Below are positions 15,575-24,020 of a stretch of 42,702 nucleotides of DNA, one piece after another. Made by a program: the position numbers and the translations under genes. Location of the stretch: the NCBI GenBank assembly GCA_034679345.1, contig JAXDAY010000005.1, positions 1-42,702 on the forward strand. The letters are read 5' to 3'. Position 1 is the first letter of the stretch. Each line of letters starts with the position of its first letter. The DNA is from JAXDAY01 sp034679345 (GTDB lineage Bacteria; Eisenbacteria; RBG-16-71-46; CAIMUX01; VGJL01). The notes under the pieces are model-generated. The model did not search any database. It was not told the DNA's origin and saw only the letters and a list, made by a program, of their open reading frames with translations.

Positions 15575-15634
15575 TCGGGAGGTCTCCTCCGAACGCGGGG
15601 AAGCCAATAGGCCGCGTCCGGAGGAGACCTCCCG
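15575..15634. terminator. Long GC-rich hairpin between convergent genes
   Basis: Arms at 15575-15598 and 15612-15634 pair over about 22 bp with one mismatch and one bulge around a 13-nt loop. The hairpin lies between the convergent exported-protein gene (ends 15544) and the E1 dehydrogenase gene (ends 15662). It is the strongest hairpin in the window but has no T-tract. Confidence 0.6.
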
Positions 15635-15661
15635 GCCCCGACTTGCGCGACGAGCGGGAGA

Positions 15662-17695
15662 TCAGAAGCCGGCGACGTCGCGGATCGCATCGACGATCTG
15701 CGCCGTGTCGGGCAAGACCGCCGCCTCGAGCGATGTCGCGAATGGGCAGAACGAATCCTTCGCCGCCACGCGCCGGACCGGCGCATCGAGGTTTCGGAAG
15801 CACGCCTCGGCGATGAACGCGGCGATCTCGGCGCCGAAGCCGCCCAGAAGCGTCGCCTCGTGCGCCACCACCGCGCGCCCCGTCTTCATGACGCTCGCCG
15901 CGATCGTCTCCCTGTCGTAGGGCAGGATCGAGCGCAGGTCGATCACCTCGACTTCGACGCCCGACTTCGCCAGCTCCGATGCCGCCTGCATGCTGCGATA
16001 AACCGTGCTGCCCCAGGCGATCACCGTCACACTCGAGCCCACGCGCGCGATCCGCGCCTTCCCGAAGGGGATCAGATATTCCGGCCCCGGCTCTGGCGAT
16101 TTCGTGTAGACCTGCCGGTAGAGCCCCTTGTGCTCGAGGTAGAGAACGGGGTCGTCCGCCTGGCAGGCGGTCTTGATGAGCCCCTTCGCGTCGGCCGCGT
16201 TCGAGGGGAAGAGGATCCGAAGCCCCGGCGTGTGCGCGTAGAGCGCCTCGATATTCTGGCTGTGGAAGGGACCGCCTCGAATGTAGCCGCCCACGGCGAT
16301 GCGCACGACCATGGGACAGGTCCACTCGCCCTGGCTGCGCCAGCGCAGCGTGGGGATCTCGTTTCGAAGCTGCATGTACGCGGGGTAGGAGTAGTCGCCG
16401 AACTGGATCTCGACGACCGGCTTCCACCCGCCGATCGCCATCCCCTGCGCCACCCCGACGATGCTCGCCTCGGCGAGCGGGGAGTTCTCGACGCGTCCCG
16501 GAAAGGACGTCCCCAGTCCGCGCGTCACACCGAAGACGCCTCCCTTCGGGTCGGCCACATCCTCGCCCCAGACGACGATCCTCGGGTTGCGCTCCATCTC
16601 CTCGCGCAGCCCGTGGTTGATCGCGTCGATCATCGTGACCGGATTCTCCGAGATCGCGTTCTCCGGCGGCTCGATCGCCACCGGCACGATGTCGCTCACG
16701 ATGTGGGCCATCACCGTCGCAGGATCGGGTCCTGGATGCGCATCGGCCTCTTCCGCCGCCGCGTCGACCTCCGCCTTGATCCGCTCCCGCCACTCGTGCA
16801 CCAGTTCGCTCGTCAGGATCCCGCGCTTCACGAGCGCCGCCTCGGTGTGGGCGAGGGGATCCCGGCGCTCCGCCTCCTCGAGCTCCTCGTCGGTCCGGTA
16901 CTTCTTGTGGTCGTCCGAAGAGGAGTGGGAGTCCAGGCGCACGACGTGCGCCTCGACGAAGAGAGGCCCGCCGCCCCGGCGCATCGCGTCGACGAGGGGC
17001 CGCAACGTGGAGTACATGTGCGTGAATCGCGTCCCGTTCACATCGACCGAGCGGATGTTGAACGCGCGGCTGATCTCATGGATGTGGACCCCGATCTGGG
17101 TCTCCTGCGGCACGCTGATGGCGAAGCCGTTGTTCTGCACGACGAAGAGGACCGGCAGCTGCTCGCGGCTCGCCCAGTTCAACGCCTCGAAGAACTCGCC
17201 CTCGCTCGTCGCGCCTTCGCCCGAGGAGACATACACGATCTCATCGCGCCCGTCGGCCTTGATCGCGCGGGCCATCCCGACGGCCGCGAGATACTGCGTG
17301 CCGGTGCAGGCGGTGGGCGAAACCACGCGCAAGCGGCGCGAGGAGAAGTGCTCGCTCATGTTCCGGCCGTTGCCGCATGGGTCTCCCTCGCGTGAGAGCA
17401 TGTGGAGGAAGAGATCCTTGAGCGGCATTCCCAGGCCGATCATGAGCGCCTTCTCGCGGTAGTAGGGGAAGAACCAGTCCTTGCCGGGCGTCAGCGCCAT
17501 CGTCACGGCGATCTGCGCCTTCTCGTGCCCGCGAGAAGATGCGTGGAAGGAGCATTTGTTCGCCCGAACGAAGATCTTCATCCGCTCTTCGACGTAGTAG
17601 ACGCGGAGCATCTTCTCGTAGAGCGAGAGCAGCAACTCGGAGCCGATCTCCACACCGTTGATGACCGATGTGTGAGTCGAGGCGTATTTCGACAT
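15662..17695 (-). CDS. Fused E1 alpha-beta 2-oxoacid dehydrogenase
   Basis: This 677-residue protein contains both E1 halves. Residues about 20-335 are E1 alpha with the thiamin pyrophosphate motif GEGATSEGEFFEALNWA ending at N188-N189. Residues about 345-677 are E1 beta (VWGEDVADPKGGVFGVTRGL, PLAEASIVGVAQGMA, HTPGLRILFPSNAADAKGL). It should decarboxylate pyruvate or branched-chain 2-oxoacids and load the acyl group on an E2 lipoyl domain. No E2 or E3 gene is nearby. The ATG at 17695 starts a typical N-terminus; the open frame continues upstream without homology. Single-chain alpha-beta E1 proteins occur in Bacteroidetes and related groups. Substrate choice is not determinable here. It needs TPP, whose synthesis is encoded 4 kb away. 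Confidence 0.88.
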   Translation of the reverse strand: MSKYASTHTSVINGVEIGSELLLSLYEKMLRVYYVEERMKIFVRANKCSFHASSRGHEKAQIAVTMALTPGKDWFFPYYREKALMIGLGMPLKDLFLHMLSREGDPCGNGRNMSEHFSSRRLRVVSPTACTGTQYLAAVGMARAIKADGRDEIVYVSSGEGATSEGEFFEALNWASREQLPVLFVVQNNGFAISVPQETQIGVHIHEISRAFNIRSVDVNGTRFTHMYSTLRPLVDAMRRGGGPLFVEAHVVRLDSHSSSDDHKKYRTDEELEEAERRDPLAHTEAALVKRGILTSELVHEWRERIKAEVDAAAEEADAHPGPDPATVMAHIVSDIVPVAIEPPENAISENPVTMIDAINHGLREEMERNPRIVVWGEDVADPKGGVFGVTRGLGTSFPGRVENSPLAEASIVGVAQGMAIGGWKPVVEIQFGDYSYPAYMQLRNEIPTLRWRSQGEWTCPMVVRIAVGGYIRGGPFHSQNIEALYAHTPGLRILFPSNAADAKGLIKTACQADDPVLYLEHKGLYRQVYTKSPEPGPEYLIPFGKARIARVGSSVTVIAWGSTVYRSMQAASELAKSGVEVEVIDLRSILPYDRETIAASVMKTGRAVVAHEATLLGGFGAEIAAFIAEACFRNLDAPVRRVAAKDSFCPFATSLEAAVLPDTAQIVDAIRDVAGF

Positions 17696-17864
17696 GGTTC
17701 CTCTGACCCTTTCCCATGGAATCCAGATTGAAGGGCGGCCTTCTGCGGCCCGCGGATGCACGCCATTGCAGCTAGCCACATCGAAGGATACGGCGCGGCG
17801 CGATCCCTCTGCAGCATGAAAGAGGCCCTTGGGCAACGCATTGGAACGTGGTGGGTTGGCAGAC

Positions 17865-17893
17865 TTGATTCGGTCTCGCAACCGGCCTATGTT
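17865..17893 (+). promoter_or_regulatory. Candidate sigma-70-type promoter of hibernation factor gene
   Basis: TTGATT (17865-17870) and TATGTT (17888-17893) are separated by exactly 17 bp, about 80 nt upstream of the ATG at 17974. This is the best-formed promoter-like pair in the window. It is judged by eye. Confidence 0.5.
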
Positions 17894-17973
17894 GGGGGCG
17901 TGGACATCCGCCTCCCAATGCTGCCGTGCCCGCTTCGACCGCCGCGCCATCCCTGAACTATGGAGGAATGCCG

Positions 17974-19059
17974 ATGAACCCCGCCGTGATCCGTCTCCTG
18001 CAGTCCATTCGAGGTTTTCCGGCCGTGTCGATCCTCCTGCCGACCCATCGAGTCTCCCCTGACAACCGCCAGGATCCGATCCGCTTGAAAAACCTGATCT
18101 CCGAAGCCGCGGATCGGCTTCTCGCGGAGGCTTCCCGACCCCTCGCCCATGCGGTCGTCGGGCGCTTGGAGGGGCTCGCTTCCGAGATCGACTTCCGGTA
18201 CACGTGGAACGGCCTCGCCCTCTTCGCGAATCCCGACTTCGGCGCGCGCTACGATCTTCCCTTTTCTCCCGAGGGGCGGGTCGCGGTGGGCGACACCTTC
18301 GCGATCCGCGACCTCGTGTTCGCCTTCAATCGCACTCCGCGCTATCGCGCGCTCGTCCTGAGCGAGAAGCCGACGAGCCTCTACAAGGGCTCCGCCGAGG
18401 GACTGATCGAGGTGCTCTCTCACGGCTTCCCGATGTCCCACGAGGGCCCCGGCGGGAGCGCGCCGCTCCCCGGCGGTCCGGGGATCAACAAGGCGGCTTA
18501 CGCCGACGAGATGCACCGGCGCTTCTTCCGCCAGGTCGACGCGGCGCTGAGCCAGATCCAGTCCGAGGACCCCCTGCCGATCGTCGCGATCGGAATCGAC
18601 CGCTACCAGGCCTTCTTCCAGGAAGTGACAAAGAACGACTACTGGATCGTCGGTCGCGTCTACGGAAGCCACGACCGCAAGCCTTCGCACGAGATCGCGC
18701 GGCTCGCCTGGCCTCTCGTCGAGAAGCACATGCGCGGCGAACGGCGGAAGATCCTCGCGGGGCTGGAGGAGGCGGTCGGCAAGCGCCAACAGGTTTCGGG
18801 CCTGGTGGAGGTCTGGCGCGCGGGGCAGGAAGGGCGCGGCGAGCTCCTGATCGTCGAGGAGGGCTACCGCCAGCCGGCCCGCGCCGATGCGACGGGCCTC
18901 TCCCTGACCCTGCAGGACGATCCGACGGGAGTCGACGTGATCGACGATGCAGTCGATGAGCTCATCCAGTCGGTGCTCGCCAAGAGCGGGAAGGTCGTCT
19001 TCGTGGAGGATGGAGCCCTCCGCGCGCACCAGAGGATCGCGCTGGTCCTGCGCTATTGA
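17974..19059 (+). CDS. Balon-like ribosome hibernation factor (bacterial aeRF1 family 3)
   Basis: This 361-residue protein belongs to the bacterial archaeo-eukaryotic release factor-like group baeRF3, the group that includes Balon, which occupies the A site of idle ribosomes during cold shock and stasis. The N-terminal signature PAVSILLPTHRVSPDNRQDPIRLKNLI is characteristic. A central domain (VAIGIDRYQAFFQEVT) and a C-terminal domain ending VVFVEDGALRAHQRIALVLRY follow. No GGQ tripeptide is seen, so peptide release is not expected. The ATG at 17974 is chosen because GGAGGA (17962-17967) is 6 nt upstream; the ATG at 17968 is too close. The end overlaps ctaA by 7 bp on the other strand. The function is inferred from the family. 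Confidence 0.8.
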   Translation: MNPAVIRLLQSIRGFPAVSILLPTHRVSPDNRQDPIRLKNLISEAADRLLAEASRPLAHAVVGRLEGLASEIDFRYTWNGLALFANPDFGARYDLPFSPEGRVAVGDTFAIRDLVFAFNRTPRYRALVLSEKPTSLYKGSAEGLIEVLSHGFPMSHEGPGGSAPLPGGPGINKAAYADEMHRRFFRQVDAALSQIQSEDPLPIVAIGIDRYQAFFQEVTKNDYWIVGRVYGSHDRKPSHEIARLAWPLVEKHMRGERRKILAGLEEAVGKRQQVSGLVEVWRAGQEGRGELLIVEEGYRQPARADATGLSLTLQDDPTGVDVIDDAVDELIQSVLAKSGKVVFVEDGALRAHQRIALVLRY

Positions 19060-20363
19060 GCCTCCTGCGCCAGCAGGCGCCGCGACCAGACGGCGTAGAG
19101 GACTGAGATCGCGAGCAGACTCGCGCCGACCACCTGGTGAGTCGTCGTCACGAGGATCGCCCAGACGGGCGGATCCGCGGAGCCGGTGGCCACTGCCTTG
19201 CCCACCGCCGCGCCGATCCCCAGCAGGATCTGGAAGGAGACGAAGTGGGTCAGCGCGCGCCCAAGCCGCTGCATCAGCGCGATCTCCCGATAGGTCGCCC
19301 ATGCGCGAATTCCGGCCGCCAGGGACACCATGAGGACCAGGACCCCCATCGTGATGTGGACGAGAAGACCATGGGCCAGGTGTCGCTGGATGGCGCCCAG
19401 GACGAGCTGCACGAGAACGACCGCGACGAGGAATCCGGCCAGCGTCCGATCCGTCGAGGCCGTGCGGTAGGCGCGCGGCGGGTCCGGCTGCTTCCATCGA
19501 CTCGAAACGAAGGCGGCGATCGCCACGATCATTCCGAAGAACACCTGCGCCAGCACGCCGTGGATGACGGCGAGCGCGATGCTGGGGGAGGTCTCCGCCG
19601 GAGACTGGCTGGTCGTGAACTTGCCGGTGACCCGCAGCCCGCCCAGGAGACCCTGCACGACCACGACGGCCAGGGCGATCCATGCGAGGCGGCGGACGCT
19701 CCTGCGTCGCTCGACCCGCTGCAAGTGGATCGCCAGGACCAGCGTCGTGAGGCCGACGAGCGAGCCGAAGAGACGATGGGCGTGCTCGTAGTAGATCCCG
19801 CCGGTCATCCGCGAGAGGGGGTAGAGAAACATGTTGTAGCCGAAGGAGTTTGGCCAGTCGACGACGGCGAGGCCCGCCCGGTGGCTCGTCACGAGCCCTC
19901 CCACGATCACAAGGAGGAAGGTCGCCGCAACGGCCACTCCCGCGAAGGCGGCCGTCCAGTCGATCGCGCGCGGACGCGATCCGCCCCGCGCGCCGATCAT
20001 CGCTCCGACCCCGCCGAGGAGGGCCGCCGCGAGGAGGGAGCCGGGAATCCACACGAGCGCGCTCGGCACAACGCTGTTGGGATCCGCTCCGCCCACCAGG
20101 CTGCCGAGGATCAGGAGGTTCAAGGCCCCGGAGAGCAGGCCGACCTCGACGCCCGAGCGGATCCCCCGTCCCGACCATCTCCCCGCGAGGAATCCGCCCG
20201 CGAGCAGGCAAACCAGGAGGAGAAGAAGCAGGATTCCACTGGGCACCACAGCCGGCGGGATCCGGCTTGCGTATCCCACGGCCCACATCGCCACGCTCGT
20301 CCCGAAGCCGATCGCAAGCAGATAGGTCCGACTGCCCTTGTCCTGAACGGCTGCCGACTCCAT
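19053..20363 (-). CDS. ctaA: Haem A synthase (CtaA/COX15) with N-terminal membrane extension
   Basis: This 436-residue membrane enzyme oxidises haem O to haem A for the oxidase. The CtaA part starts near residue 134 and holds the expected histidines: TSHRAGLAVVDWPNSFG, YYEHAHRLFGSLVGL, VIHGVLAQVFFG, LVHITMGV and TTHQVVGASLL, spread over eight helices. The first 130 residues are extra and contain about four further hydrophobic helices (12-32, 40-62, 70-92, 101-124) not found in standard CtaA of about 300 residues. The gene diverges from ctaB. Its 3' end overlaps the hibernation factor gene by 7 bp. With ctaB it supplies haem A to the caa3 oxidase encoded about 6 kb downstream. Confidence 0.9.
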   Translation of the reverse strand: MESAAVQDKGSRTYLLAIGFGTSVAMWAVGYASRIPPAVVPSGILLLLLLVCLLAGGFLAGRWSGRGIRSGVEVGLLSGALNLLILGSLVGGADPNSVVPSALVWIPGSLLAAALLGGVGAMIGARGGSRPRAIDWTAAFAGVAVAATFLLVIVGGLVTSHRAGLAVVDWPNSFGYNMFLYPLSRMTGGIYYEHAHRLFGSLVGLTTLVLAIHLQRVERRRSVRRLAWIALAVVVVQGLLGGLRVTGKFTTSQSPAETSPSIALAVIHGVLAQVFFGMIVAIAAFVSSRWKQPDPPRAYRTASTDRTLAGFLVAVVLVQLVLGAIQRHLAHGLLVHITMGVLVLMVSLAAGIRAWATYREIALMQRLGRALTHFVSFQILLGIGAAVGKAVATGSADPPVWAILVTTTHQVVGASLLAISVLYAVWSRRLLAQEAQ

Positions 20364-20443
20364 AGCGGCCCTCCGACTCTTGGTTCCCCAGTCCCCTGAC
20401 GCGCTTGTTCCGAAGGCTCAGGATCGACTATCCTTCGAAGTTC

Positions 20444-21388
20444 ATGCAAGTGATGCAAAGAGATACGCCCGGGACCGATGTCGCCTGCGACCACCCGGGG
20501 AGAATCCGGCTGGGTCGGCTGGGGCTCTATCTGGAGCTCGTCAAGGCGCGGCTCACGCTGCTCGTCGTGGCCACCACGGCCGTGGGATTCTATGCGGCCG
20601 GCGGCGCGCGGCTCGGGCTTTCGGTTCTCCTGCCGACGATCGCGGGGACGGCCCTGACCGCGGGCGGGTCGATGGCGCTCAACCAGATCTGGGAATGGCG
20701 GCGCGACGCCCGCATGGAGCGAACGCGGGAGCGACCGATCCCCACGCGTCAGATCCCGCGAACGAAGGCCCTGATCGCTGCCGTCGGCATGGTCCTGCTC
20801 GGCCTCGGCATCCTCGACTTCGCGGTCCATCGCCTGACCGCGATCCTGGCGCTCGTCGTCGTGGTTCTGTACGTCCTGGCGTACACACCGATGAAGGCCC
20901 GCACCCCATTCTGCACGCTCGTCGGCGCCGTCTGCGGAGCGATCCCGCCGATGATGGGCTGGTCGGCGGTCACGGGAGGGCTCGAGTATGGCGCGTGGAT
21001 CCTCGGCGCCACCCTCTTTGTCTGGCAGATCCCGCACTTTCTCGCCCTCGCCTGGCTGTATCGAGAAGACTACGTCCGCGGTGGATTCCGGATGCTCCCC
21101 GTTCTCGATCCAAGCGGAAGTCTCACGAGCCAGGTGGTGCTGATCTACACGATCGCCCTCTTGCCGATCGGGCTGGCCGCGGTGCACGCGGGAATCGGGG
21201 GCTGGGTCTTCCTCGTCGGCTCCACGCTGCTGGGCCTCGGGTTCCTGGCCCAAGCCCTGCGGCTTCGTCTGCGGCGGAGCGGTGCGGAGGCGCGCATCCT
21301 CTTCATCGCCAGCCTCGTCTACCTCACTCTGCTGCTGGCGCTCATGGTGAGCGATCCCGGTCCAATTCCCGGCCTTTCGATCCGATAA
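20444..21388 (+). CDS. ctaB: Haem O synthase (protoheme IX farnesyltransferase)
   Basis: This 314-residue UbiA-family membrane enzyme attaches a farnesyl group to haem B. The first aspartate-rich motif is NQIWEWRRDARMERTRERPIPT and the second region is YREDYVRGGFRMLPV, both typical of CtaB. Nine or so hydrophobic helices follow the pattern LVKARLTLLVVATTAVGFY onward. ATG at 20444 or 20453 are both possible; neither has a strong ribosome site. An in-frame TTG at 20405 would add 13 residues. The gene diverges from ctaA with about 80 bp between them, so one control region can serve both. Confidence 0.92.
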   Translation: MQVMQRDTPGTDVACDHPGRIRLGRLGLYLELVKARLTLLVVATTAVGFYAAGGARLGLSVLLPTIAGTALTAGGSMALNQIWEWRRDARMERTRERPIPTRQIPRTKALIAAVGMVLLGLGILDFAVHRLTAILALVVVVLYVLAYTPMKARTPFCTLVGAVCGAIPPMMGWSAVTGGLEYGAWILGATLFVWQIPHFLALAWLYREDYVRGGFRMLPVLDPSGSLTSQVVLIYTIALLPIGLAAVHAGIGGWVFLVGSTLLGLGFLAQALRLRLRRSGAEARILFIASLVYLTLLLALMVSDPGPIPGLSIR

Positions 21389-21556
21389 AGCCTGACAAAA
21401 CAGCGGTTTGCGGCGGCAGTCGCATCAGGTTTCTTGCGATTCGGCGCAATCTTGTAGAAGATAGGGACGGGAAATGCGACGCGCTCGGGCGCGACGCCCG
21501 CTGCGCTCGGTCTCGTGATGAGTCCTGGAGCTTGGACCGGGGGGGAGGAGTAGGCG

Positions 21557-22780
21557 ATGAACGCTCAGCAACCGATGCTTCGAGACGTCAAGCACATCGA
21601 CTGGGAGCCGCTCATGGCAGAGCGGACCAAGCGGATGAAGAGCTCCGTGATTCGCGAGCTCCTGAAGCTCACAGTGAAGCCGGACATCATCTCCTTCGCC
21701 GGCGGACTTCCGGCTCCGGAGTTCTTCCCGGTGCGGGAATTCGACGAGGCCTGCCAGCACATCCTGTCCACCTGCGGACCGCAGTCGCTCCAGTACAGCA
21801 CGACCGAGGGGCACGCTCCCCTGCGCGAGTGGCTGGCCGAGTCGATGCGCAAGTACGGCATCGACGTCGAGCCGGACAATATCCTCATGACGAACGGATC
21901 GCAGCAGGCCCTCGATCTGATCGGCAAGATCTTCGTCGATCCCGGCGACTGCATTCTGACCAGCGCGCCGACCTACCTCGGCGCCCTTCAGGCCTGGAAC
22001 GCTTACGAGGCGAGCTACCAGACGATCGAGCTGGACGATGAGGGGATGCCCGTCGAGGGGATACCCGAGATCGTGAAGAAGCACCATCCACGCCTCGTTT
22101 ATGTCCTGCCGAACTTCCACAACCCCGGCGGGGTGACCACGCCCCTGGCGCGGCGCGAGAGGCTGGTCGAGATGGCCCGCAAGCACGACCTGATCCTCAT
22201 CGAGGACGACCCCTACGGCGAGCTCCGCTACGATGGGGAAGACGTCACGCCGATCTTCCGCCTGGCGCCGGAGCGGACGATCTATCTCTCCACTTTCTCG
22301 AAGACGCTCGCGCCCGGAATCCGGCTCGCGTGGATCGTCGCGCCGAAAGCTGTGATCGCGAAGCTCGTCCAGGCGAAGCAGGGAGCCGATCTCCAGACGG
22401 GGACCTTCGTGCAGCTCATCACCCATGACATCTGCCAGCGGGGGATCCTGAAGTCCCACGTCAAGAAGCTGCGCGTCGTCTACAAGGAGCGCCGCGACGC
22501 GATGCTCGCCGCCCTCGACAAGCACTGGCCCTCGAGCTGCGCGTGGACGCGGCCGCAGGGAGGGCTCTTCCTCTGGGCGAGCGTGCCCAAGAGTGTCGAC
22601 ACTGCCGAACTCCTCGTAAAGGCAACGGAGAAGAAGGTCGCTTTCGTTCCCGGATTCGCCTTCTACCCCGACGAGAAACAGGGCCGGAACACCATGCGCC
22701 TGAACTTCTCCAATGCGACGCTCGAGCAGATCCAGGAGGGGATCCGACGGCTGGGAACCGTCCTGAACGAGACGCTGTAG
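21557..22780 (+). CDS. PLP-dependent aminotransferase (class I/II, LysN/MocR-like catalytic domain)
   Basis: This 407-residue fold-type I aminotransferase has the PLP lysine K249 in TFSKTLAPGIRLAW, D217/Y220 in IEDDPYGELRY and the N-terminal IISFAGGLPAPEFFP segment that marks the 2-aminoadipate/aromatic aminotransferase subgroup. NFHNPGG carries the conserved asparagine. It lacks the winged-helix domain of MocR regulators. Possible amino donors include 2-aminoadipate, branched-chain and aromatic amino acids; sequence does not decide. GGGGGGAGGAG precedes the ATG. A PP2C phosphatase gene starts 30 bp downstream. Confidence 0.9.
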   Translation: MNAQQPMLRDVKHIDWEPLMAERTKRMKSSVIRELLKLTVKPDIISFAGGLPAPEFFPVREFDEACQHILSTCGPQSLQYSTTEGHAPLREWLAESMRKYGIDVEPDNILMTNGSQQALDLIGKIFVDPGDCILTSAPTYLGALQAWNAYEASYQTIELDDEGMPVEGIPEIVKKHHPRLVYVLPNFHNPGGVTTPLARRERLVEMARKHDLILIEDDPYGELRYDGEDVTPIFRLAPERTIYLSTFSKTLAPGIRLAWIVAPKAVIAKLVQAKQGADLQTGTFVQLITHDICQRGILKSHVKKLRVVYKERRDAMLAALDKHWPSSCAWTRPQGGLFLWASVPKSVDTAELLVKATEKKVAFVPGFAFYPDEKQGRNTMRLNFSNATLEQIQEGIRRLGTVLNETL

Positions 22781-22810
22781 AAAGGGCGCCTGGCCGAGAG
22801 TGGATGGAGC

Positions 22811-24019
22811 GTGGAACGTCTGACGAAGGACTACAAGGCCCTCTACCGGAAGCTCGAGGCGACGCTCGACCGGATCGACCGAACGGAAGACCCGTCGGCG
22901 ATGCTCACGGGGATCGTCGAGAGCCTGATCGCCGGCTTCCGCGAGGATCTGGGATTCGAGGGGGGACGGCTCTACCGCAGACGCGGCGATGACTTCGTGC
23001 TGGTCTCCGGCCATGGGACCTCGCGCGACGTGCCCGCCGGACTCGTCGTCCCCCGGGGGTATCCGCCCCACGAGCGCACCCTTTCCGAGGGGCTGGTCAT
23101 CATGCGCCTGGGCGAGTCGGGCGTCGACGGTGAGTTCGAGCGCCGCATCGGAGTCCGATCCACCTTCGCGGCGATCGCCCTGGGCGAGGGAAGCACTCAT
23201 GTGGTCGCGTTTTCGGTCGACGGCGAGGTGCGTGAGGAGCAGATCCTCTACTCGCTGACCGCGGTGCGCCACGCCGTGAACCTTCGCCTGCGCCAGCAGC
23301 AGTTCCGAAGCACGCTCGAGGAGGCGCGGACGATCCAGGAGAGCCTTCTGCCGGCGGCCGCCCCGCGTTTCGATGGCTTCGACATCGTGGGGAAATCCCG
23401 TCCGACGGAGATCGTCGGCGGAGATCTCTTCGACTACCTGCCGCTCGGCCGCAGCCTGCTCGGCGTCGCCATCGCGGATGCCTCGGGCCACGGGCTGCCG
23501 GCCGCGCTCCTCGCGCGCGATGTGATCACGGGCCTACGCGTCGGCATGGACGAGGATCTGAAGGTCATCCGCGTCGTGGAGCGGCTGAATCGCGTGATCC
23601 ACCGCGCCGCCCTCTCGAGCCGGTTCATCTCGCTCTTCTACGCTGAGATCGATTCCAGCGGGACGCTCACATACTGCAACGCCGGCCACAATCCGGCGCT
23701 ATTGCTCCACTCCAGGGGATGCAGGCTACTGCTGCGCGGCGGTCTCGTGCTGGGACCGAATCCTGCGGCGACCTACGCCAAGGGGCATGCGCGTCTGCGC
23801 TCCGGCGATCGCGTCGTGCTCTACACCGACGGTCTCGTCGAGGCGGTCGATCGGGCCGGCCGCCGCTTTGGGCTCTCTCGAATGAAGCGCGTTCTGCGGG
23901 AGCGCGACGGCGAGGACGCGCGAGGCGTCGTGGACGCGATCTTCGACGCGGTGGATTCCTTCCGCGATGGGGCCCCTCAGCAGGACGACATGACCCTGGT
24001 CGTCGTGCGGAAGCTCTGA
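22811..24019 (+). CDS. PP2C/SpoIIE-family serine phosphatase with N-terminal GAF-like sensor
   Basis: This 402-residue protein joins a GAF-like region (about 25-155) to an RsbU/SpoIIE-type PP2C domain (about 165-402). Metal-binding aspartates are seen in GGDLFDY (203-209), IADASGHG (221-228), LYTDGLVEA and QQDDMTLVVV. The linker TLEEARTIQESLLP is the coiled segment typical of RsbU phosphatases. Such enzymes dephosphorylate an anti-sigma antagonist in partner-switching cascades. No anti-sigma antagonist or RsbW-type kinase gene is in the window, so its partner is unknown. The start is GTG at 22811. It is followed after one base by the DUF3179 gene, so the two are probably co-translated. Confidence 0.87.
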   Translation: MERLTKDYKALYRKLEATLDRIDRTEDPSAMLTGIVESLIAGFREDLGFEGGRLYRRRGDDFVLVSGHGTSRDVPAGLVVPRGYPPHERTLSEGLVIMRLGESGVDGEFERRIGVRSTFAAIALGEGSTHVVAFSVDGEVREEQILYSLTAVRHAVNLRLRQQQFRSTLEEARTIQESLLPAAAPRFDGFDIVGKSRPTEIVGGDLFDYLPLGRSLLGVAIADASGHGLPAALLARDVITGLRVGMDEDLKVIRVVERLNRVIHRAALSSRFISLFYAEIDSSGTLTYCNAGHNPALLLHSRGCRLLLRGGLVLGPNPAATYAKGHARLRSGDRVVLYTDGLVEAVDRAGRRFGLSRMKRVLRERDGEDARGVVDAIFDAVDSFRDGAPQQDDMTLVVVRKL

Positions 24020-24020
24020 G

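Noticed and set aside
17696..17973. Promoter for the fused E1 gene in the divergent spacer
   Set aside because: I could not find a -35/-10 pair with good spacing on the - strand; only the + strand pair at 17865-17893 was convincing.
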